A DNA stretch of 64,000 nucleotides from Aeromonas lusitana (GCF_002812985.1 NZ_PGCP01000022.1:62001-126000); one strand, 5' to 3'; shown: positions 1-10,891, counted from the first letter of the stretch. Notes: generated from the sequence alone by a model not told the origin. Made by a program: numbers and translations.

Positions 1-1265
1 TCGCGCAGGTGACGCACTGAGCCCAGATCCATCTTCTTGACCTGGTGAGCGATGTTCTTGCCTTCGGCCGCTTCGCCCATGCCATAACCCTTGATGGTCT
101 TGGCCAGGATGACGGTCGGCTTGCCCTTGGTCGCAGCAGCCTTGGAGAAGGCGGCGAACAGTTTACGGGGGTCGTGACCACCGCGGTTCAGGGCGAAGAT
201 CTCCTCGTCGGTCATGTCTTTGACCAGCGCGGCGGTTTCCGGGTAACGATTGAAGAAGTGCTCACGCACATAACCGCCGTCACGGGACTTCATGGTCTGG
301 TAGTCACCATCCACGGTTTCGTTCATCAGCTGGATCAGCTTGCCGGAAGTGTCTTTCTTCAGCAGCTCATCCCACTTGCGACCCCAGATGACCTTGGTGA
401 CATCCCAACCGGCGCCGGAGAACAGGCCTTCCAGCTCGTTGATGACCTTGCCGTTACCGACAACAGGACCGTCCAGACGCTGCAGGTTGCAGTTGACCAC
501 GAAGACCAGGTTGTCGAGCTTTTCGCGCACGGCAACGGTCAGGGCACCCTTGGCTTCCGGCTCGTCCATCTCGCCGTCACCCAGGAAGGCATAAACGGTC
601 TGCTCGGAGCAATCCTTGATGCCACGGTCGGTCAGGTACTTCAGGAAGCGAGCCTGATAGATGGCGGCGATAGGACCCAGCCCCATGGAAACGGTCGGGA
701 ACTGCCAGAAGTCCGGCATCAGTTTCGGGTGCGGATAGGAAGGGATACCCTTGCCATCCACTTCCTGACGGAAGTTGTCCAGCTGCTCTTCGGTCAGGCG
801 ACCTTCGGCGAATGCACGGGCGTAGATGCCCGGGGAGATGTGACCCTGGAAGTAAACCAGATCGCCACCATCCTTCTCGCTGCGAGCGCGGAAGAAGTGG
901 TTGTAGCAGACTTCATAGATAGTCGCGGAAGAGGCGAAGGAAGACATGTGACCGCCAAGGTCCAGATCTTTCTTGGAGGCACGCAGCACGATCATCATGG
1001 CATTCCAGCGGATGATGGCGCGGATGCGACGTTCCATCTCCAGGTCGCCCGGGTAAGCCGGTTCGTCGCTGGCAGGAATGGTGTTGATGTAGTCGCGATT
1101 TGCCTTTTCAGCCACGTCGACACCGCTGATGCGGGCCTTCTCGGCAAGCTGTTCAAGGATGAACTGAGCGCGTTGCGGACCCTCTTCACGCAGCAGGGAT
1201 TCCAGAGAGGCAAGCCACTCCAGCGTTTCTATCGGGTCCACATCGTTCTTCAGGATATCAGACAT
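1..1265 (-). CDS. aceE: Pyruvate dehydrogenase E1 component, N-terminal part
   Basis: Thiamine-diphosphate-dependent E1 subunit of the pyruvate dehydrogenase complex, which decarboxylates pyruvate and acetylates the E2 lipoyl groups. The frame opens at an ATG ([11 protein letters not shown]) and reads 421 codons to the window edge without a stop, a little under half of the usual roughly 887 residues. The TPP-binding signature GDGE with a downstream asparagine ([11 protein letters not shown] ... [13 protein letters not shown]) and the [12 protein letters not shown] region are present. It lies 79 bp downstream of pdhR on the same strand, as in the enterobacterial pdhR-aceEF-lpd operon. The C-terminus, aceF and lpd would lie outside the window. 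Confidence 0.97.
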   Translation of the reverse strand, partial: MSDILKNDVDPIETLEWLASLESLLREEGPQRAQFILEQLAEKARISGVDVAEKANRDYINTIPASDEPAYPGDLEMERRIRAIIRWNAMMIVLRASKKDLDLGGHMSSFASSATIYEVCYNHFFRARSEKDGGDLVYFQGHISPGIYARAFAEGRLTEEQLDNFRQEVDGKGIPSYPHPKLMPDFWQFPTVSMGLGPIAAIYQARFLKYLTDRGIKDCSEQTVYAFLGDGEMDEPEAKGALTVAVREKLDNLVFVVNCNLQRLDGPVVGNGKVINELEGLFSGAGWDVTKVIWGRKWDELLKKDTSGKLIQLMNETVDGDYQTMKSRDGGYVREHFFNRYPETAALVKDMTDEEIFALNRGGHDPRKLFAAFSKAAATKGKPTVILAKTIKGYGMGEAAEGKNIAHQVKKMDLGSVRHLR

Positions 1266-1344
1266 GGCTGGTTCCTATTTTGTTGTGATTGCACGGCATT
1301 GCACGGCGAAGGGCGCAAGCATTCGACAATAGAGCCTTGTGGGA

Positions 1345-2109
1345 TTAGTTTTCCTGCTGACGGATCCGACGCATGGATCGCTGGATCCGGCTGTCTTCCC
1401 TCTGCATATCCAACAAGGTGTCCTCGATAAAGGCCAGGTGCTCATGACAAGCTGCCCTGGCCCGCTCCGGAGCCCCCGACAGGATAGCCTCGATCAGTGA
1501 CGCGCGATGGCGACGGATCTTGGCGACCACTCCCGGACGGCGATTCAAAATCTCATTATTTCGTAAAATATTCTGTTCGAGCATGGGGCCCATGGCCCGC
1601 AACAGGTGCAGCAGCACCACGTTGTGGGAGGCCTCGGCGACCGCCAGATAGAACTGGGTGACGGCGGCAGATTCGGCCACCAGCGATCCCAGCTGACCCG
1701 CCTCTTCGATGGCGGATTGCGCCAGGCGAATGCGTTCGAAATCGGCCTCGGTCCCCCGCAGCGCCGCATAGTAGGCACAGATGCCTTCCAGTGCGTGACG
1801 AAACTCCAGCAGGTCGTACTGGGCTTCCGGGTGGGTACTGAGCAGCTCGAACAGCGGATCGGCGATCCCCTTGCTCAGGGCATTTTGCACATAGGTGCCG
1901 CCGCCCTGACGACGATACAAGAGTCCTCTCGCTTCCAAACGCTGGATAGCTTCGCGCAGGGATGGGCGCGATACCTGAAACTGGATGGCGAGTTCACGCT
2001 CGGGAGGCAGTTTCTGCCCCGGCTGCAAACTGCCTTCCAGAATCATGCTTTCCAGCTCGGCGACGATGGCGTCGGCCAGCTTGGGCTGAGTAATCTTGAT
2101 ATAGGGCAT
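1345..2109 (-). CDS. pdhR: Pyruvate-responsive GntR-family repressor PdhR
   Basis: Represses the pyruvate dehydrogenase operon until pyruvate binds. The product has 254 residues, the usual length. It has an N-terminal winged helix-turn-helix (about residues 10-75, with [10 protein letters not shown] and [16 protein letters not shown]) and a C-terminal all-helical FCD effector domain. The N-terminus ([13 protein letters not shown]) aligns with Escherichia coli PdhR as I remember it, which supports the ATG chosen. It is directly upstream of aceE on the same strand, and a perfect operator palindrome lies 16 bp before its start codon, so autoregulation is expected. Confidence 0.96.
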   Translation of the reverse strand: MPYIKITQPKLADAIVAELESMILEGSLQPGQKLPPERELAIQFQVSRPSLREAIQRLEARGLLYRRQGGGTYVQNALSKGIADPLFELLSTHPEAQYDLLEFRHALEGICAYYAALRGTEADFERIRLAQSAIEEAGQLGSLVAESAAVTQFYLAVAEASHNVVLLHLLRAMGPMLEQNILRNNEILNRRPGVVAKIRRHRASLIEAILSGAPERARAACHEHLAFIEDTLLDMQREDSRIQRSMRRIRQQEN

Positions 2110-2124
2110 GGGGCTACTTTGTTA

Positions 2125-2141
2125 AATTGGTATTACCAATT
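2125..2141. promoter_or_regulatory. PdhR operator before pdhR
   Basis: A perfect palindrome, AATTGGTATTACCAATT, contains the known PdhR consensus ATTGGT-N3-ACCAAT without mismatch. On the minus strand it overlaps a -10-like hexamer TAGAAT (2139-2144), so bound PdhR would block initiation of the pdhR-aceE transcript. No convincing -35 was found for that hexamer. The assignment of the palindrome is from known family specificity; the overlap with a promoter is inference. Confidence 0.88.
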
Positions 2142-2364
2142 CTATGATTGGGGCGAAAATTAGCAGAGCGACTGGGAAAAGTCCACCCGAAATATGATCT
2201 GAATCAAGATTGAACGGCACCACTTTAGGGGTAAAAGAAGGGAATTATGACCTAGCTCATAGAAAATGGTCTGACCAATATTTATGACGCTTCTCACGGG
2301 TAACATTTGGCCAACAGCATGAAAAATGGCTCACCCCAGAGGCAAGCCATTGATTTTAAAAACA

Positions 2365-2378
2365 CAAACTTATGTTTG
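2365..2378 (-). terminator. Possible weak terminator after ampD
   Basis: A short AT-rich hairpin (CAAAC, 4-nt loop, GTTTG) lies 6 nt after the ampD stop. On the minus strand it is followed after one base by a GTTTTTAAAA run. The stem is only 5 bp, so the call is tentative. Confidence 0.3.
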
Positions 2379-2384
2379 GAGTTT

Positions 2385-2957
2385 TCACTTAAAGTTGAGC
2401 ATCTGCCGGTATCGAAGCCATTCGAAACTTGCACCCGGGTCCGTCTTGCGACCCGGCGCTATGTCGCAGTGACCGACGATACGATCGGATGTAATCGCGG
2501 GATAATGATGGGAGATGGCCCGACTGAGACTCGCCAGCACCTCGTACTGCGGTTCGCTGTATGGGAGCTCGTCGGTGCCTTCCAGCTCGATGCCGATGGA
2601 GAAATCGTTGCAGGCCTCCCTCCCCTCCCAGCTCGACACCCCGGCGTGCCAGGCGCGGGAACCGAATGGCACATACTGCACCAGCTCACCGTCCCGGCGG
2701 ATCAGGCAATGGGCCGAGACCCTTAGCTGATGAATATCGGCAAAATAGGGATGAACGGCGGGATCTAGCTTGCCGAGGAAGAGATCGTCTATCCAGGGGC
2801 CGCCAAACTGGCCGGGGGGCAGACTGATGCCGTGCACCACCAACAGGGAGATGTCGTCCGGGCTGGTCCGTTCGTTGTGATGGGGTGAAGGCACCCGGCG
2901 GGCCTGTTCGCACCAGCCGTCGACATCGATGGAAAAAGGGGTTTGAGGCTGCGTCAT
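2385..2957 (-). CDS. ampD: 1,6-anhydro-N-acetylmuramyl-L-alanine amidase AmpD
   Basis: Cytosolic zinc amidase that strips the peptide from anhydro-muropeptides during cell-wall recycling. Its loss derepresses AmpR-controlled beta-lactamases, a well-known resistance route in Aeromonas and Enterobacteria. The protein has 190 residues and covers the whole amidase_2 domain. Putative zinc ligands are H42 (VVHGISLPPG), H163 (VGHCDIAPG) and D173 (RKTDPG), with E124 (GIELEGTD) and K171 as catalytic residues by alignment with Citrobacter/E. coli AmpD. The N-terminus is about eight residues longer than in E. coli. It is divergent from the protease-nadC pair, not linked to ampE. Confidence 0.95.
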   Translation of the reverse strand: MTQPQTPFSIDVDGWCEQARRVPSPHHNERTSPDDISLLVVHGISLPPGQFGGPWIDDLFLGKLDPAVHPYFADIHQLRVSAHCLIRRDGELVQYVPFGSRAWHAGVSSWEGREACNDFSIGIELEGTDELPYSEPQYEVLASLSRAISHHYPAITSDRIVGHCDIAPGRKTDPGASFEWLRYRQMLNFK

Positions 2958-3092
2958 CGTCTGCTCGATTCACGTGAAAATAGGTACCCGTCGCCGGGTC
3001 GCTGCCCTCCCAGGAAACCGGGAACAAGCATCTGAATTCATAAGTAAAACTATGTTAGGCTGAACCATCGTCCGCAAGGTATTGGATCCCGT

Positions 3093-3563
3093 ATGCACCC
3101 GATGGCACGCCGTCTCTGGCTACTGGCCTGGCTCTCGCTGCTGGGGCTATTGACGCTCTACTTCTATTCCAGCGCCAAACCCACTGTGACCGCCAGTGGC
3201 GATCTGCTGCTCAAGGCCGATGCCAGCGGCCACTATCGTCTGGAGGGTGCCATCAACGGCCAGCCGGTGCAACTGCTGCTGGATACCGGCGCCACCCGGG
3301 TGACGGTACCGAGCCAGGTGGCGGAACGTCTCGGCCTCGTCGCTACCGGCAGCAGCCGGGTCAATACGGCGGCCGGGCAGATCCAGGTCCAAACCAGCCA
3401 GATCGAAAGCCTGGCGATGGGCCCTCTGACCCTGTACGATTTGTCCGTGTTTATCAATCCGGCTGCCGACGGGGAGGAGATCCTGGTGGGTATGAATGCC
3501 CTCGGCCGGCTGGAATTGCGCCAAAGAGACAGGCAGTTGCTTCTCAGACCCTTGCAGGAATAA
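3093..3563 (+). CDS. Membrane-anchored retropepsin-like aspartic protease
   Basis: The 156-residue product has one N-terminal hydrophobic segment (about residues 8-25) followed by a small exported domain of the bacterial retropepsin-like clan AA type (TIGR02281-like). The catalytic triad LLLDTGATRVTVP is D64-T65-G66. Only one DTG is present, so an active enzyme would have to dimerise, as in retroviral proteases. It begins 135 bp from ampD on the other strand and ends 3 bp before nadC, so it is probably co-transcribed with nadC. The substrate is unknown. Confidence 0.8.
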   Translation: MHPMARRLWLLAWLSLLGLLTLYFYSSAKPTVTASGDLLLKADASGHYRLEGAINGQPVQLLLDTGATRVTVPSQVAERLGLVATGSSRVNTAAGQIQVQTSQIESLAMGPLTLYDLSVFINPAADGEEILVGMNALGRLELRQRDRQLLLRPLQE

Positions 3564-4424
<861 letters not shown>

Positions 4425-4485
4425 CGTGAGGAAGAGCCAGGCTAACTAGTCGGCCCTGCCAGATATTACAGGACTCGAAACTTGC

Positions 4486-4508
4486 AAAAGGCGCCACAGG
4501 CGCCTTTT
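4486..4508 (+). terminator. Intrinsic terminator after nadC
   Basis: A perfect 10-bp stem (AAAAGGCGCC / GGCGCCTTTT) with an ACA loop, followed by CTTT. It begins 61 nt after the nadC stop. It separates the nadC transcript from the pilus genes. The A-rich 5' arm makes it potentially active in both directions. Confidence 0.85.
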
Positions 4509-4653
4509 CTTTATGCAGGATCCAACGACATAAGGAGTGTGAAGATGGGCCCTCCCCGACTGTAACCAGAGCCAATGGAAGCTTTTTAAACGTTGATTTT
4601 TCTATATTTTTCACCAAATGACAGAAAAGTGGTTAACAAGGGGGCTGCCTCTG

Positions 4654-4681
4654 TTGCCAACCTCAAGCGCTCGGATAAGAT
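4654..4681 (+). promoter_or_regulatory. Candidate sigma70 promoter of tapA
   Basis: TTGCCA (-35), a 16-bp spacer, and TAAGAT (-10) lie about 63 bp before the tapA start. Five of six -35 bases and four of six -10 bases match the consensus. I found no -24/-12 element here, unlike the sigma54-driven pilin genes of Pseudomonas. Pattern match only. Confidence 0.35.
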
Positions 4682-4744
4682 ACTGGCGTGTGGATAGAAT
4701 TCCACCGGCACTTCTCAGGAACCATGGAAAAAAGGATATTTGAC

Positions 4745-5170
4745 ATGAAGAAACAGTCAGGCTTCACCCTTATTGAATTGATGATCGTCGTTGCGATCGT
4801 CGCCATCTTGGCCGCCATTGCCCTGCCGGCTTATCAGTCCTACACCAAGAAAGCGAAGTTTACAGAGGTGATTGCAGCCACGAGTGCAGCAAAAACTGCT
4901 GTTGAAATATGTTACAGCAATCTAAACACTCTTACTGGCTGTACTGCAGGTACTAACGGTATTCCGGCTAACCCCTCAGGAGCTACTGGGCTACTGCAGT
5001 CTCTAGATACAACAAACGGTGTAGTTACAGCAACAGCTGTTGGCTCATCAGGCACCGCTGCACAAGGGCTTAACGGCGAAACCTATGTCCTCACTCCGAC
5101 CGTAACAAACAATAAATTGATATGGGCGCCAGCCAGTAGCAGCACCTGTACTGGTGCGGGAATCTGCTAA
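4745..5170 (+). CDS. tapA: Type IV pilin TapA
   Basis: Major or minor subunit of the Tap type IV pilus. The 141-residue prepilin has a six-residue leader MKKQSG followed by [20 protein letters not shown], so cleavage by TapD would give an N-methylated phenylalanine, with the conserved glutamate at mature position 5. Cysteine pairs near the middle and the C-terminus ([20 protein letters not shown]) suggest the usual disulfide loop. The start was chosen at this ATG because of the leader and an AAGGAT ribosome site; a longer in-frame extension upstream was rejected. Codons after about residue 40 are noticeably more AT-rich than in the neighbours, as is common in diversifying pilins. Confidence 0.95.
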   Translation: MKKQSGFTLIELMIVVAIVAILAAIALPAYQSYTKKAKFTEVIAATSAAKTAVEICYSNLNTLTGCTAGTNGIPANPSGATGLLQSLDTTNGVVTATAVGSSGTAAQGLNGETYVLTPTVTNNKLIWAPASSSTCTGAGIC

Positions 5171-5173
5171 CGC

Positions 5174-6880
5174 ATGACCTCTAGCCCCAATAGCGGCCTG
5201 GCTACCAGTCTGGCCGCCTCTTCCCTCCTCAGTGAGCCAGACTCACAGCGCTATCTGAGCCAGGCCAAGGCGCAGCGCAAACCCTTTGTTACCTTCCTGA
5301 TTGAAAACGATATCCTGGACAGCAAGGCGCTGGCCGATTTCTGCGAGCTGGAATATGGGGTACCTCTGCTGGATCTTGCCGCCTTCGATTTGGCCGAGAT
5401 CCCGCAGAAATACCTCAATCAGAAGCTGATTGAGAAACACCATGTACTGCCCATCTACACCCAGGGCCACACCCTCTATATTGCCATGTCGGATCCGACC
5501 AATGTGTCGGCGTTGGAAGACTTTGGCTTCAGCTTCGGCCTGCACACCGAGGCCCTGCTGGTTGAGGAGAGCAAGCTGACCACCGCCATCGGCAAGCTGA
5601 TGGAGAGTGAGCAGGATGCCCTCGGCATGGATGACATCGATGAGTCCGAAATATCCGAGCTGGAAGTCTCGGACGAGGGTTCACGGCTCGATGAGAGCGT
5701 CAATACCGCTGATGACGATGCTCCCATCGTCAAATACATCAACAAGATCATGATGGATGCCATTAAGCGCGGCGCCTCTGACTTGCATTTCGAGCCCTAC
5801 GAGACCAAGTACCGGATCCGCTTTCGCATCGACGGCATTTTGCATGAAGTCGCCACCCCGCCGGTCAATCTGGCCAACCGTTTCTCGGCTCGCCTCAAGG
5901 TGATGGCACGGCTCGACATCGCCGAGCGGCGCCTGCCACAGGATGGTCGCATCAAGCTGAAGATATCACGCAGCAAATCCATGGACATGCGGGTCAACAC
6001 ATTGCCAACCATGTGGGGCGAAAAGATCGTTATCCGCTTGCTGGACTCGTCGGCGGCGCGCCTCAACATAGAGCAACTCGGCTTCGATGATCGCCAAAAA
6101 GCCCAATATTTGAGAGCGCTCTCCAAGCCTCAAGGCATGATCCTGGTCACGGGTCCGACCGGCTCAGGCAAGACGGTCTCCCTCTATACCGGCCTGAACA
6201 TTCTCAATACCAACGAGGTCAACATCTCCACCGCCGAAGATCCGGTGGAGATCAACCTGCCAGGGGTCAACCAGGTACAGATCAATCCCAAGGCGGGTCT
6301 CACCTTTGCCAGCGCCCTGCGCTCCTTCCTGCGCCAGGATCCGGATGTCGTCATGGTGGGTGAAATTCGGGATCTGGAAACTGCCGAGATCGCCATCAAG
6401 GCTTCCCAGACCGGTCACCTGGTGCTGTCAACCCTGCACACCAACTCGGCGGCCGAGACCCTGACCCGGATGATGAACATGGGGGTGCCCGCCTTCAACA
6501 TCGCCTCCTCAGTCACCCTCATCATGGCCCAGCGCCTAGCACGAAAACTGTGCGATCACTGCAAGACCCCCGAGGTGGTGCCCGATGCCGAGTTGCTGGA
6601 GCTGGGCTTTACTCAGCAGCAGCTTGCCGCAGGACTGCGGCTATTCAAGCCGGTAGGTTGCAAGGAGTGTTCGGGAGGGTACAGGGGGCGAGTGGGCATC
6701 TATGAGATCATGCTGATGTCCGACAATATCGCGAAATTGATCATGCAGGGGGCCAACTCGCTGCAGATCGCCGCCATTGCTCAGAAGGAAGGGATGCGCA
6801 ATCTGCGCACTTCCGGTCTCGAAAAAGCACGGCTGGGCGTCACCAGCCTGGCCGAGATCAACCGGATCACAACCAACTAG
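5174..6880 (+). CDS. tapB: Type IV pilus assembly ATPase TapB (PilB family)
   Basis: Cytoplasmic hexameric ATPase that powers pilus extension. The 568-residue protein has the N-terminal MshEN/GSPII_E domains (to about residue 150) and the secretion ATPase core. Visible motifs are Walker A GPTGSGKT (327-334), Asp box region EDPVEI (about 355-360), Walker [13 protein letters not shown] (389-400), His box [10 protein letters not shown] (415-424), and the tetracysteine zinc site C460-x2-C463 and C496-x2-C499. The start codon is 3 bp after the tapA stop, so the two genes are co-transcribed. Confidence 0.97.
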   Translation: MTSSPNSGLATSLAASSLLSEPDSQRYLSQAKAQRKPFVTFLIENDILDSKALADFCELEYGVPLLDLAAFDLAEIPQKYLNQKLIEKHHVLPIYTQGHTLYIAMSDPTNVSALEDFGFSFGLHTEALLVEESKLTTAIGKLMESEQDALGMDDIDESEISELEVSDEGSRLDESVNTADDDAPIVKYINKIMMDAIKRGASDLHFEPYETKYRIRFRIDGILHEVATPPVNLANRFSARLKVMARLDIAERRLPQDGRIKLKISRSKSMDMRVNTLPTMWGEKIVIRLLDSSAARLNIEQLGFDDRQKAQYLRALSKPQGMILVTGPTGSGKTVSLYTGLNILNTNEVNISTAEDPVEINLPGVNQVQINPKAGLTFASALRSFLRQDPDVVMVGEIRDLETAEIAIKASQTGHLVLSTLHTNSAAETLTRMMNMGVPAFNIASSVTLIMAQRLARKLCDHCKTPEVVPDAELLELGFTQQQLAAGLRLFKPVGCKECSGGYRGRVGIYEIMLMSDNIAKLIMQGANSLQIAAIAQKEGMRNLRTSGLEKARLGVTSLAEINRITTN

Positions 6881-7006
6881 GCTCACGTTTCAGTTTATTC
6901 ACCCGGGTGAAGCCGCTGTGCCCCCCGGTCACACTCTCAAAGCCAAGGGAAACCGGACAGGGAGCCATATCGTCCGGTCACCGTCGCCCAATTGCAGGAT
7001 GCAGTG

Positions 7007-8248
7007 ATGGCTACAATCGCACAAAAACAGAACGTCCCGAAAAAGGTCTTCTCCTTCCGCTGGCACGGGGTCAATCGCAAGGGACAAAAGGTCTCCGGCG
7101 AGTTGCAGGCTGACAGCATCAACACCGTCAAGATTGAGCTGCGCAAGCAGGGCGTCAATGTCACCAAGGTCAGCAAGCAAAGCCAGGGGATATTTTCCAA
7201 GGGCGGCGCCAAGATCAAACCGATGGACATCGCCGTCATCTCTCGCCAGATCACCACCATGCTCTCCGCCGGGGTTCCCCTGGTACAAAGCCTGCAGATC
7301 ATCGCCCGCGGCCACGAGAAGGCGGCGGTGCGCGAGCTGATTGGCCAGATCGCCGCCGACGTGGAGACCGGCACCCCCATGTCGGATGCGCTGCGTCGCC
7401 ATCCCCGTCACTTCGATGATCTTTACTGCGATCTGGTCGAGGCGGGGGAACAATCCGGGGCGCTGGAGACCATCTACGACCGGATTGCCATCTACCGCGA
7501 GAAGAGCGAGGCACTCAAGTCCAAGATCAAGAAGGCACTGTTCTACCCGACCATGGTCATACTGGTGGCCATAGTCGTGACCTCCATCCTGCTGCTGTTC
7601 GTCATCCCCCAGTTCGAGGATATCTTCAAGAGTTTCGGTGCCGAGCTGCCGGCGTTCACCCGCTTCGTCATCGCCATCTCCCGCTTCATGCAAGACTGGT
7701 GGTATGCGATCTTCGGCGGCATCGCCCTGGCCATCTTCCTCTACGTGCGAGCCTGGCGCAGCTCCCAGAAGGTGCGCGACAACACGGACAAATTCGTCCT
7801 CACCATTCCCATCGTCGGCTCTATCCTGCACAAAGCTGCCATGGCCCGCTTCGCACGCACCCTCTCCACCACCTTCTCCGCCGGTATTCCCCTCGTAGAT
7901 GCCCTGGTCTCGTCCGCCGGCGCCTCCGGCAACTATGTCTATCGCACCGCCATCCTGGCCATTCGCAACGAGGTGGTGGCCGGCATGCAGATCAACGTCG
8001 CCATGCGCACTGTGGATCTCTTCCCCGACATGGTGATCCAGATGGTGATGATAGGCGAGGAGTCCGGCGCCATCGATGACATGCTCTCCAAGGTGGCGGC
8101 CATCTTCGAGCAGGAGGTAGACGACATGGTCGACGGCCTCACCAGCCTGCTCGAGCCCCTCATCATGGTGGTGCTCGGGGTGCTGGTCGGCGGTATGGTG
8201 GTCGCCATGTACCTGCCCATCTTCAAGCTGGGCTCTGTGATACACTGA
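7007..8248 (+). CDS. tapC: Type IV pilus inner-membrane platform protein TapC (PilC family)
   Basis: Polytopic platform protein that couples the TapB motor to pilin polymerisation. The product has 413 residues with two repeated GSPII_F domains (cores around QITTMLSAGVPL and ARTLSTTFSAGIPL) and three main hydrophobic stretches. The start was set at the ATG of MATIAQKQN because AGGAT precedes it by 6 nt; an upstream in-frame TTG gives five extra residues and has no ribosome site. A gap of 126 bp separates it from tapB. Confidence 0.96.
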   Translation: MATIAQKQNVPKKVFSFRWHGVNRKGQKVSGELQADSINTVKIELRKQGVNVTKVSKQSQGIFSKGGAKIKPMDIAVISRQITTMLSAGVPLVQSLQIIARGHEKAAVRELIGQIAADVETGTPMSDALRRHPRHFDDLYCDLVEAGEQSGALETIYDRIAIYREKSEALKSKIKKALFYPTMVILVAIVVTSILLLFVIPQFEDIFKSFGAELPAFTRFVIAISRFMQDWWYAIFGGIALAIFLYVRAWRSSQKVRDNTDKFVLTIPIVGSILHKAAMARFARTLSTTFSAGIPLVDALVSSAGASGNYVYRTAILAIRNEVVAGMQINVAMRTVDLFPDMVIQMVMIGEESGAIDDMLSKVAAIFEQEVDDMVDGLTSLLEPLIMVVLGVLVGGMVVAMYLPIFKLGSVIH

Positions 8249-8325
8249 TCCCCTTGCCGTCGAGTGGCCAGCCGATACCGGACTGGCGCACTCGCGGCTC
8301 CCTTTTCCAACACAAACGGTTGATT

Positions 8326-9198
8326 ATGGCCTCTCTGATCGAACTGGCCCAGGCCTTGCCCTGGCTCTATTTCTCCCTGATCTTTCTCTTCTCCCTGATG
8401 ATCGGCAGCTTCCTCAACGTGGTCATCCATCGCCTGCCCATCATGCTGGAGCGTGACTGGCACGCCGAATACCGCAGCTACTTCGACACAGAAACAGACG
8501 CGGCGCCCACGGCCCCCTACAACCTGATGGTGCCACGTTCCGCCTGCCCTCACTGCGAACACGCTATCACGGCCATCGAGAACATCCCCCTGCTGAGCTG
8601 GCTATGGCTCAAGGGGCGCTGCCGGGCATGCAAGGCCCCCATCTCGGCCCGCTACCCCCTGGTCGAGTTGCTGACGGCCCTGATGTCGGTAGCCGTCGCA
8701 GCCACTCTATCTCCTGGCTGGGGTACCTTCACAGCCCTGGTGCTTACCTGGGTGCTGATCGCCCTGACGTTTATCGATCTGGACAAGATGCTGCTGCCGG
8801 ATCAGCTCACCCTGCCACTGCTGTGGGGGGGCCTGCTGTTCAACCTGCTGGGGGGCTTTGTGTCGCTCAGTGATGCGGTGATCGGCGCCATGGCCGGCTA
8901 TCTGGTGCTCTGGAGCCTCTACTGGGCCTTCAAGCTGCTCACCGGCAAGGAGGGCATGGGCTATGGGGACTTCAAGCTGCTGGCGGCCCTCGGCGCCTGG
9001 CTCGGCTGGCAAGCCCTGCCCATAGTGTTGCTGCTCTCCTCCCTGGTCGGTGCCATCATCGGCATCGGGCTCATAGCGCTGCGCAAGCACCATCAGGCCA
9101 ACCCCATCCCCTTTGGTCCCTATCTCGCCATCGCGGGCTGGATTGCGCTGCTGTGGGGAGATAGCATCACCCGTTGGTATCTGAACGCAGTTCTCTGA
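8326..9198 (+). CDS. tapD: Prepilin leader peptidase / N-methyltransferase TapD
   Basis: Inner-membrane aspartic peptidase that cleaves and N-methylates type IV prepilins; in Aeromonas it also processes the type II secretion pseudopilins. The 290-residue product has the cytoplasmic zinc-binding cysteines CPHCEH and CRACKAP, and the two catalytic aspartate regions [10 protein letters not shown] and [14 protein letters not shown]. Many hydrophobic segments follow. The start at MASLIELAQ was preferred over a 24-codon upstream extension that is hydrophilic and atypical. Confidence 0.96.
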   Translation: MASLIELAQALPWLYFSLIFLFSLMIGSFLNVVIHRLPIMLERDWHAEYRSYFDTETDAAPTAPYNLMVPRSACPHCEHAITAIENIPLLSWLWLKGRCRACKAPISARYPLVELLTALMSVAVAATLSPGWGTFTALVLTWVLIALTFIDLDKMLLPDQLTLPLLWGGLLFNLLGGFVSLSDAVIGAMAGYLVLWSLYWAFKLLTGKEGMGYGDFKLLAALGAWLGWQALPIVLLLSSLVGAIIGIGLIALRKHHQANPIPFGPYLAIAGWIALLWGDSITRWYLNAVL

Positions 9199-9211
9199 AG
9201 GAGCCCCTGAC

Positions 9212-9826
9212 ATGTATGTGGTAGCCATTACCGGCGGGATAGGCAGCGGCAAGACGACCATCGCCAACCAGTTTGCGGCCCTTGGCATCGAGGTGGTGGA
9301 TGCCGACGTGATCGCCCGCGAAGTGGTGGAGCCCGGCACCCCGGCGCTGGCCGCCATCGCCGCCCATTTCGGCAGCGACATCCTGGATGCAGGGGGCGAG
9401 CTGGACAGACGCGCCCTGCGTGAGCGCATCTTCAACCACCAGGAAGAAAAAGCATGGTTGAATGCACTGCTTCATCCCCTAATCCGCCAGGAAATGCTGC
9501 GCCAGTGCGCCGCAGCCAGCTCCCCCTACTGCCTGCTGGTGGTGCCCTTGCTGGTCGAAAACAAACTCACCGGCCTCGCCGATCGGGTACTGGTCATCGA
9601 CGTGGATGAAGAGACCCAGATCGAGCGTACCTGTCGCCGGGATGGGGTGAGCCGGGCCCAGGCCGAGGCCATACTGGCGGCCCAGGCGAGCCGTGCCGAA
9701 CGGCTCGCGGCGGCGGACGATGTGCTGGACAACCAGAGTGGTACAAGCGAGACCATCTCGGCACGAATTTTCGCGCTGCACGAGACATATCTGGCATTTG
9801 CCTCTCAACAAGCCCCCCAACTGTGA
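9212..9826 (+). CDS. coaE: Dephospho-CoA kinase
   Basis: Phosphorylates dephospho-CoA, the last step of coenzyme A synthesis. The product has 204 residues with the P-loop [10 protein letters not shown] (about 7-16), DADVIARE just after, and the lid region [17 protein letters not shown]. It is 13 bp downstream of tapD and followed by zapD and yacG, the order seen in many gammaproteobacteria. Confidence 0.96.
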   Translation: MYVVAITGGIGSGKTTIANQFAALGIEVVDADVIAREVVEPGTPALAAIAAHFGSDILDAGGELDRRALRERIFNHQEEKAWLNALLHPLIRQEMLRQCAAASSPYCLLVVPLLVENKLTGLADRVLVIDVDEETQIERTCRRDGVSRAQAEAILAAQASRAERLAAADDVLDNQSGTSETISARIFALHETYLAFASQQAPQL

Positions 9827-9863
9827 GTACACTAGGCCGGTTTATGGCTGGCCAGGATTAGGC

Positions 9864-10586
9864 ATGATTTACGATTTTCCCCTCAACGAAAAAAGCCGGA
9901 CCTATCTTCGTCTGGAGTCCCTGTTTTCCCAGATCCGCGACAATCTGGAGAGTGACCAGCCTTGGGCACACATCGCCTTCTTCAAGGGGTTGTTCGATCT
10001 GCAGGAGCTGCTGGAGCGCGGTGACCTTCGCGCCGATCTGATCAAGGATCTGGAGCGCCTCGGCCAGCGCCTGAGCCACTGGGCCAGCTTGCCGGATGTG
10101 GATCTCGAACAGATCCAGCGAATGCAGCAGGAGAGCAACCAGCTGTCCCGCAGCCTGCTCAATTCCCCCCGCCCCGGCGCGCGCCTGAAAGAGGATCGTC
10201 TGCTCGGCTCCATCCGCCAGCGCTTCTCCATTCCCGGCGGCCTGTGTGCCTTCGACGTGCCCCAGTTGCACCACTGGCTCGCCACGCCAGCCCTGCCCCG
10301 TCATCAGCAGATGCAGCAGTGGCTCAGCGACATCAACCTGCTGATGAACGCCATCACGCTGTTGCTGCGCCTGTGGCGTGAATCCGGCAACTTCAGCGAT
10401 CAGGTCGCCACCAACGGCTTCTTCCAGGATACCGCCGAGGGTGCGGAGCTTATCCGCATCCGTCTGCCGGGCGGCCAGTCTTGCTACCCGACCCTGAGCG
10501 GCCACAAGAACCGCTTCGCCCTGCGTTTCCTGCCGACCACTGAGCAGCAGATAGGCGACGTGCCTTTCCAGCTCGCCTGCTGCTAA
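9864..10586 (+). CDS. zapD: Cell division protein ZapD (FtsZ-associated)
   Basis: Cytoplasmic protein that cross-links FtsZ filaments at midcell. The product has 240 residues, close to E. coli ZapD (247). The N-terminus IYDFPLNEKSRTYLRLE and the DTAEGAELIRIRLP and GHKNRFALRFLP segments match the family. The ATG of MIYDFPL was used; a longer in-frame extension runs antisense-like sequence from the coaE end and was rejected. The gene lies between coaE and yacG. Confidence 0.95.
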   Translation: MIYDFPLNEKSRTYLRLESLFSQIRDNLESDQPWAHIAFFKGLFDLQELLERGDLRADLIKDLERLGQRLSHWASLPDVDLEQIQRMQQESNQLSRSLLNSPRPGARLKEDRLLGSIRQRFSIPGGLCAFDVPQLHHWLATPALPRHQQMQQWLSDINLLMNAITLLLRLWRESGNFSDQVATNGFFQDTAEGAELIRIRLPGGQSCYPTLSGHKNRFALRFLPTTEQQIGDVPFQLACC

Positions 10587-10598
10587 GGAGTGAACCAG

Positions 10599-10793
10599 AT
10601 GGTGACCAAGGTAAAATGCCCGACCTGCCAGACCGAGGTGGAATGGACTCCAGAGAGCCCGTTTCGCCCCTTCTGCAGCAAGCGCTGCCAGCTGATCGAT
10701 CTCGGCGAGTGGGCCGACGAGGAGAAGCGCATTCCCGGTGAGATCAATCCGGAACTGCTGCCCTACCCCGAGGAAGGGGAGCAGTGGCAATAA
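10599..10793 (+). CDS. yacG: DNA gyrase inhibitor / zinc-binding protein YacG
   Basis: Small protein that in E. coli binds GyrB and blocks DNA binding by gyrase. It has 64 residues and a treble-clef zinc site: CPTC near residue 7 and C-x3-C in [17 protein letters not shown]. The ATG is 8 nt after a strong TAAGGAG site; an in-frame GTG three codons earlier overlaps that site and was rejected. It ends the coaE-zapD-yacG run and is followed by a terminator. Confidence 0.95.
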   Translation: MVTKVKCPTCQTEVEWTPESPFRPFCSKRCQLIDLGEWADEEKRIPGEINPELLPYPEEGEQWQ

Positions 10794-10803
10794 GCCAGAA
10801 CTG

Positions 10804-10829
10804 AAAAAGGGCCCGATGGGCCCTTTTTT
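10804..10829. terminator. Bidirectional intrinsic terminator between yacG and mutT
   Basis: AAAAAGGGCCC, a 3-nt loop and GGGCCCTTTTTT form a perfect hairpin with T-tracts on both strands. It lies between two convergent genes and can serve both. Confidence 0.9.
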
Positions 10830-10891
10830 ATGGTCGCGATACAGACGACGCTGTGTTTCTTTGCCGAGCTGGCTGGCGCGGTGCCATTACA

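Larger units (their letters stand above)
4425..4744. other. nadC-tapA intergenic region
   Basis: This 320-bp spacer has no credible gene. It holds the nadC terminator near its start and the presumed tapA promoter in its second half. The stretch just before the promoter (about 4580-4625) is AT-rich. A frame in phase with tapA opens upstream of it, but the pilin leader shows that the true start is further down. Confidence 0.6.

Noticed and set aside
4688..4744. Upstream in-frame extension of tapA by 19 codons
   Set aside because: The six-residue prepilin leader and ribosome site define the internal ATG as the true start.
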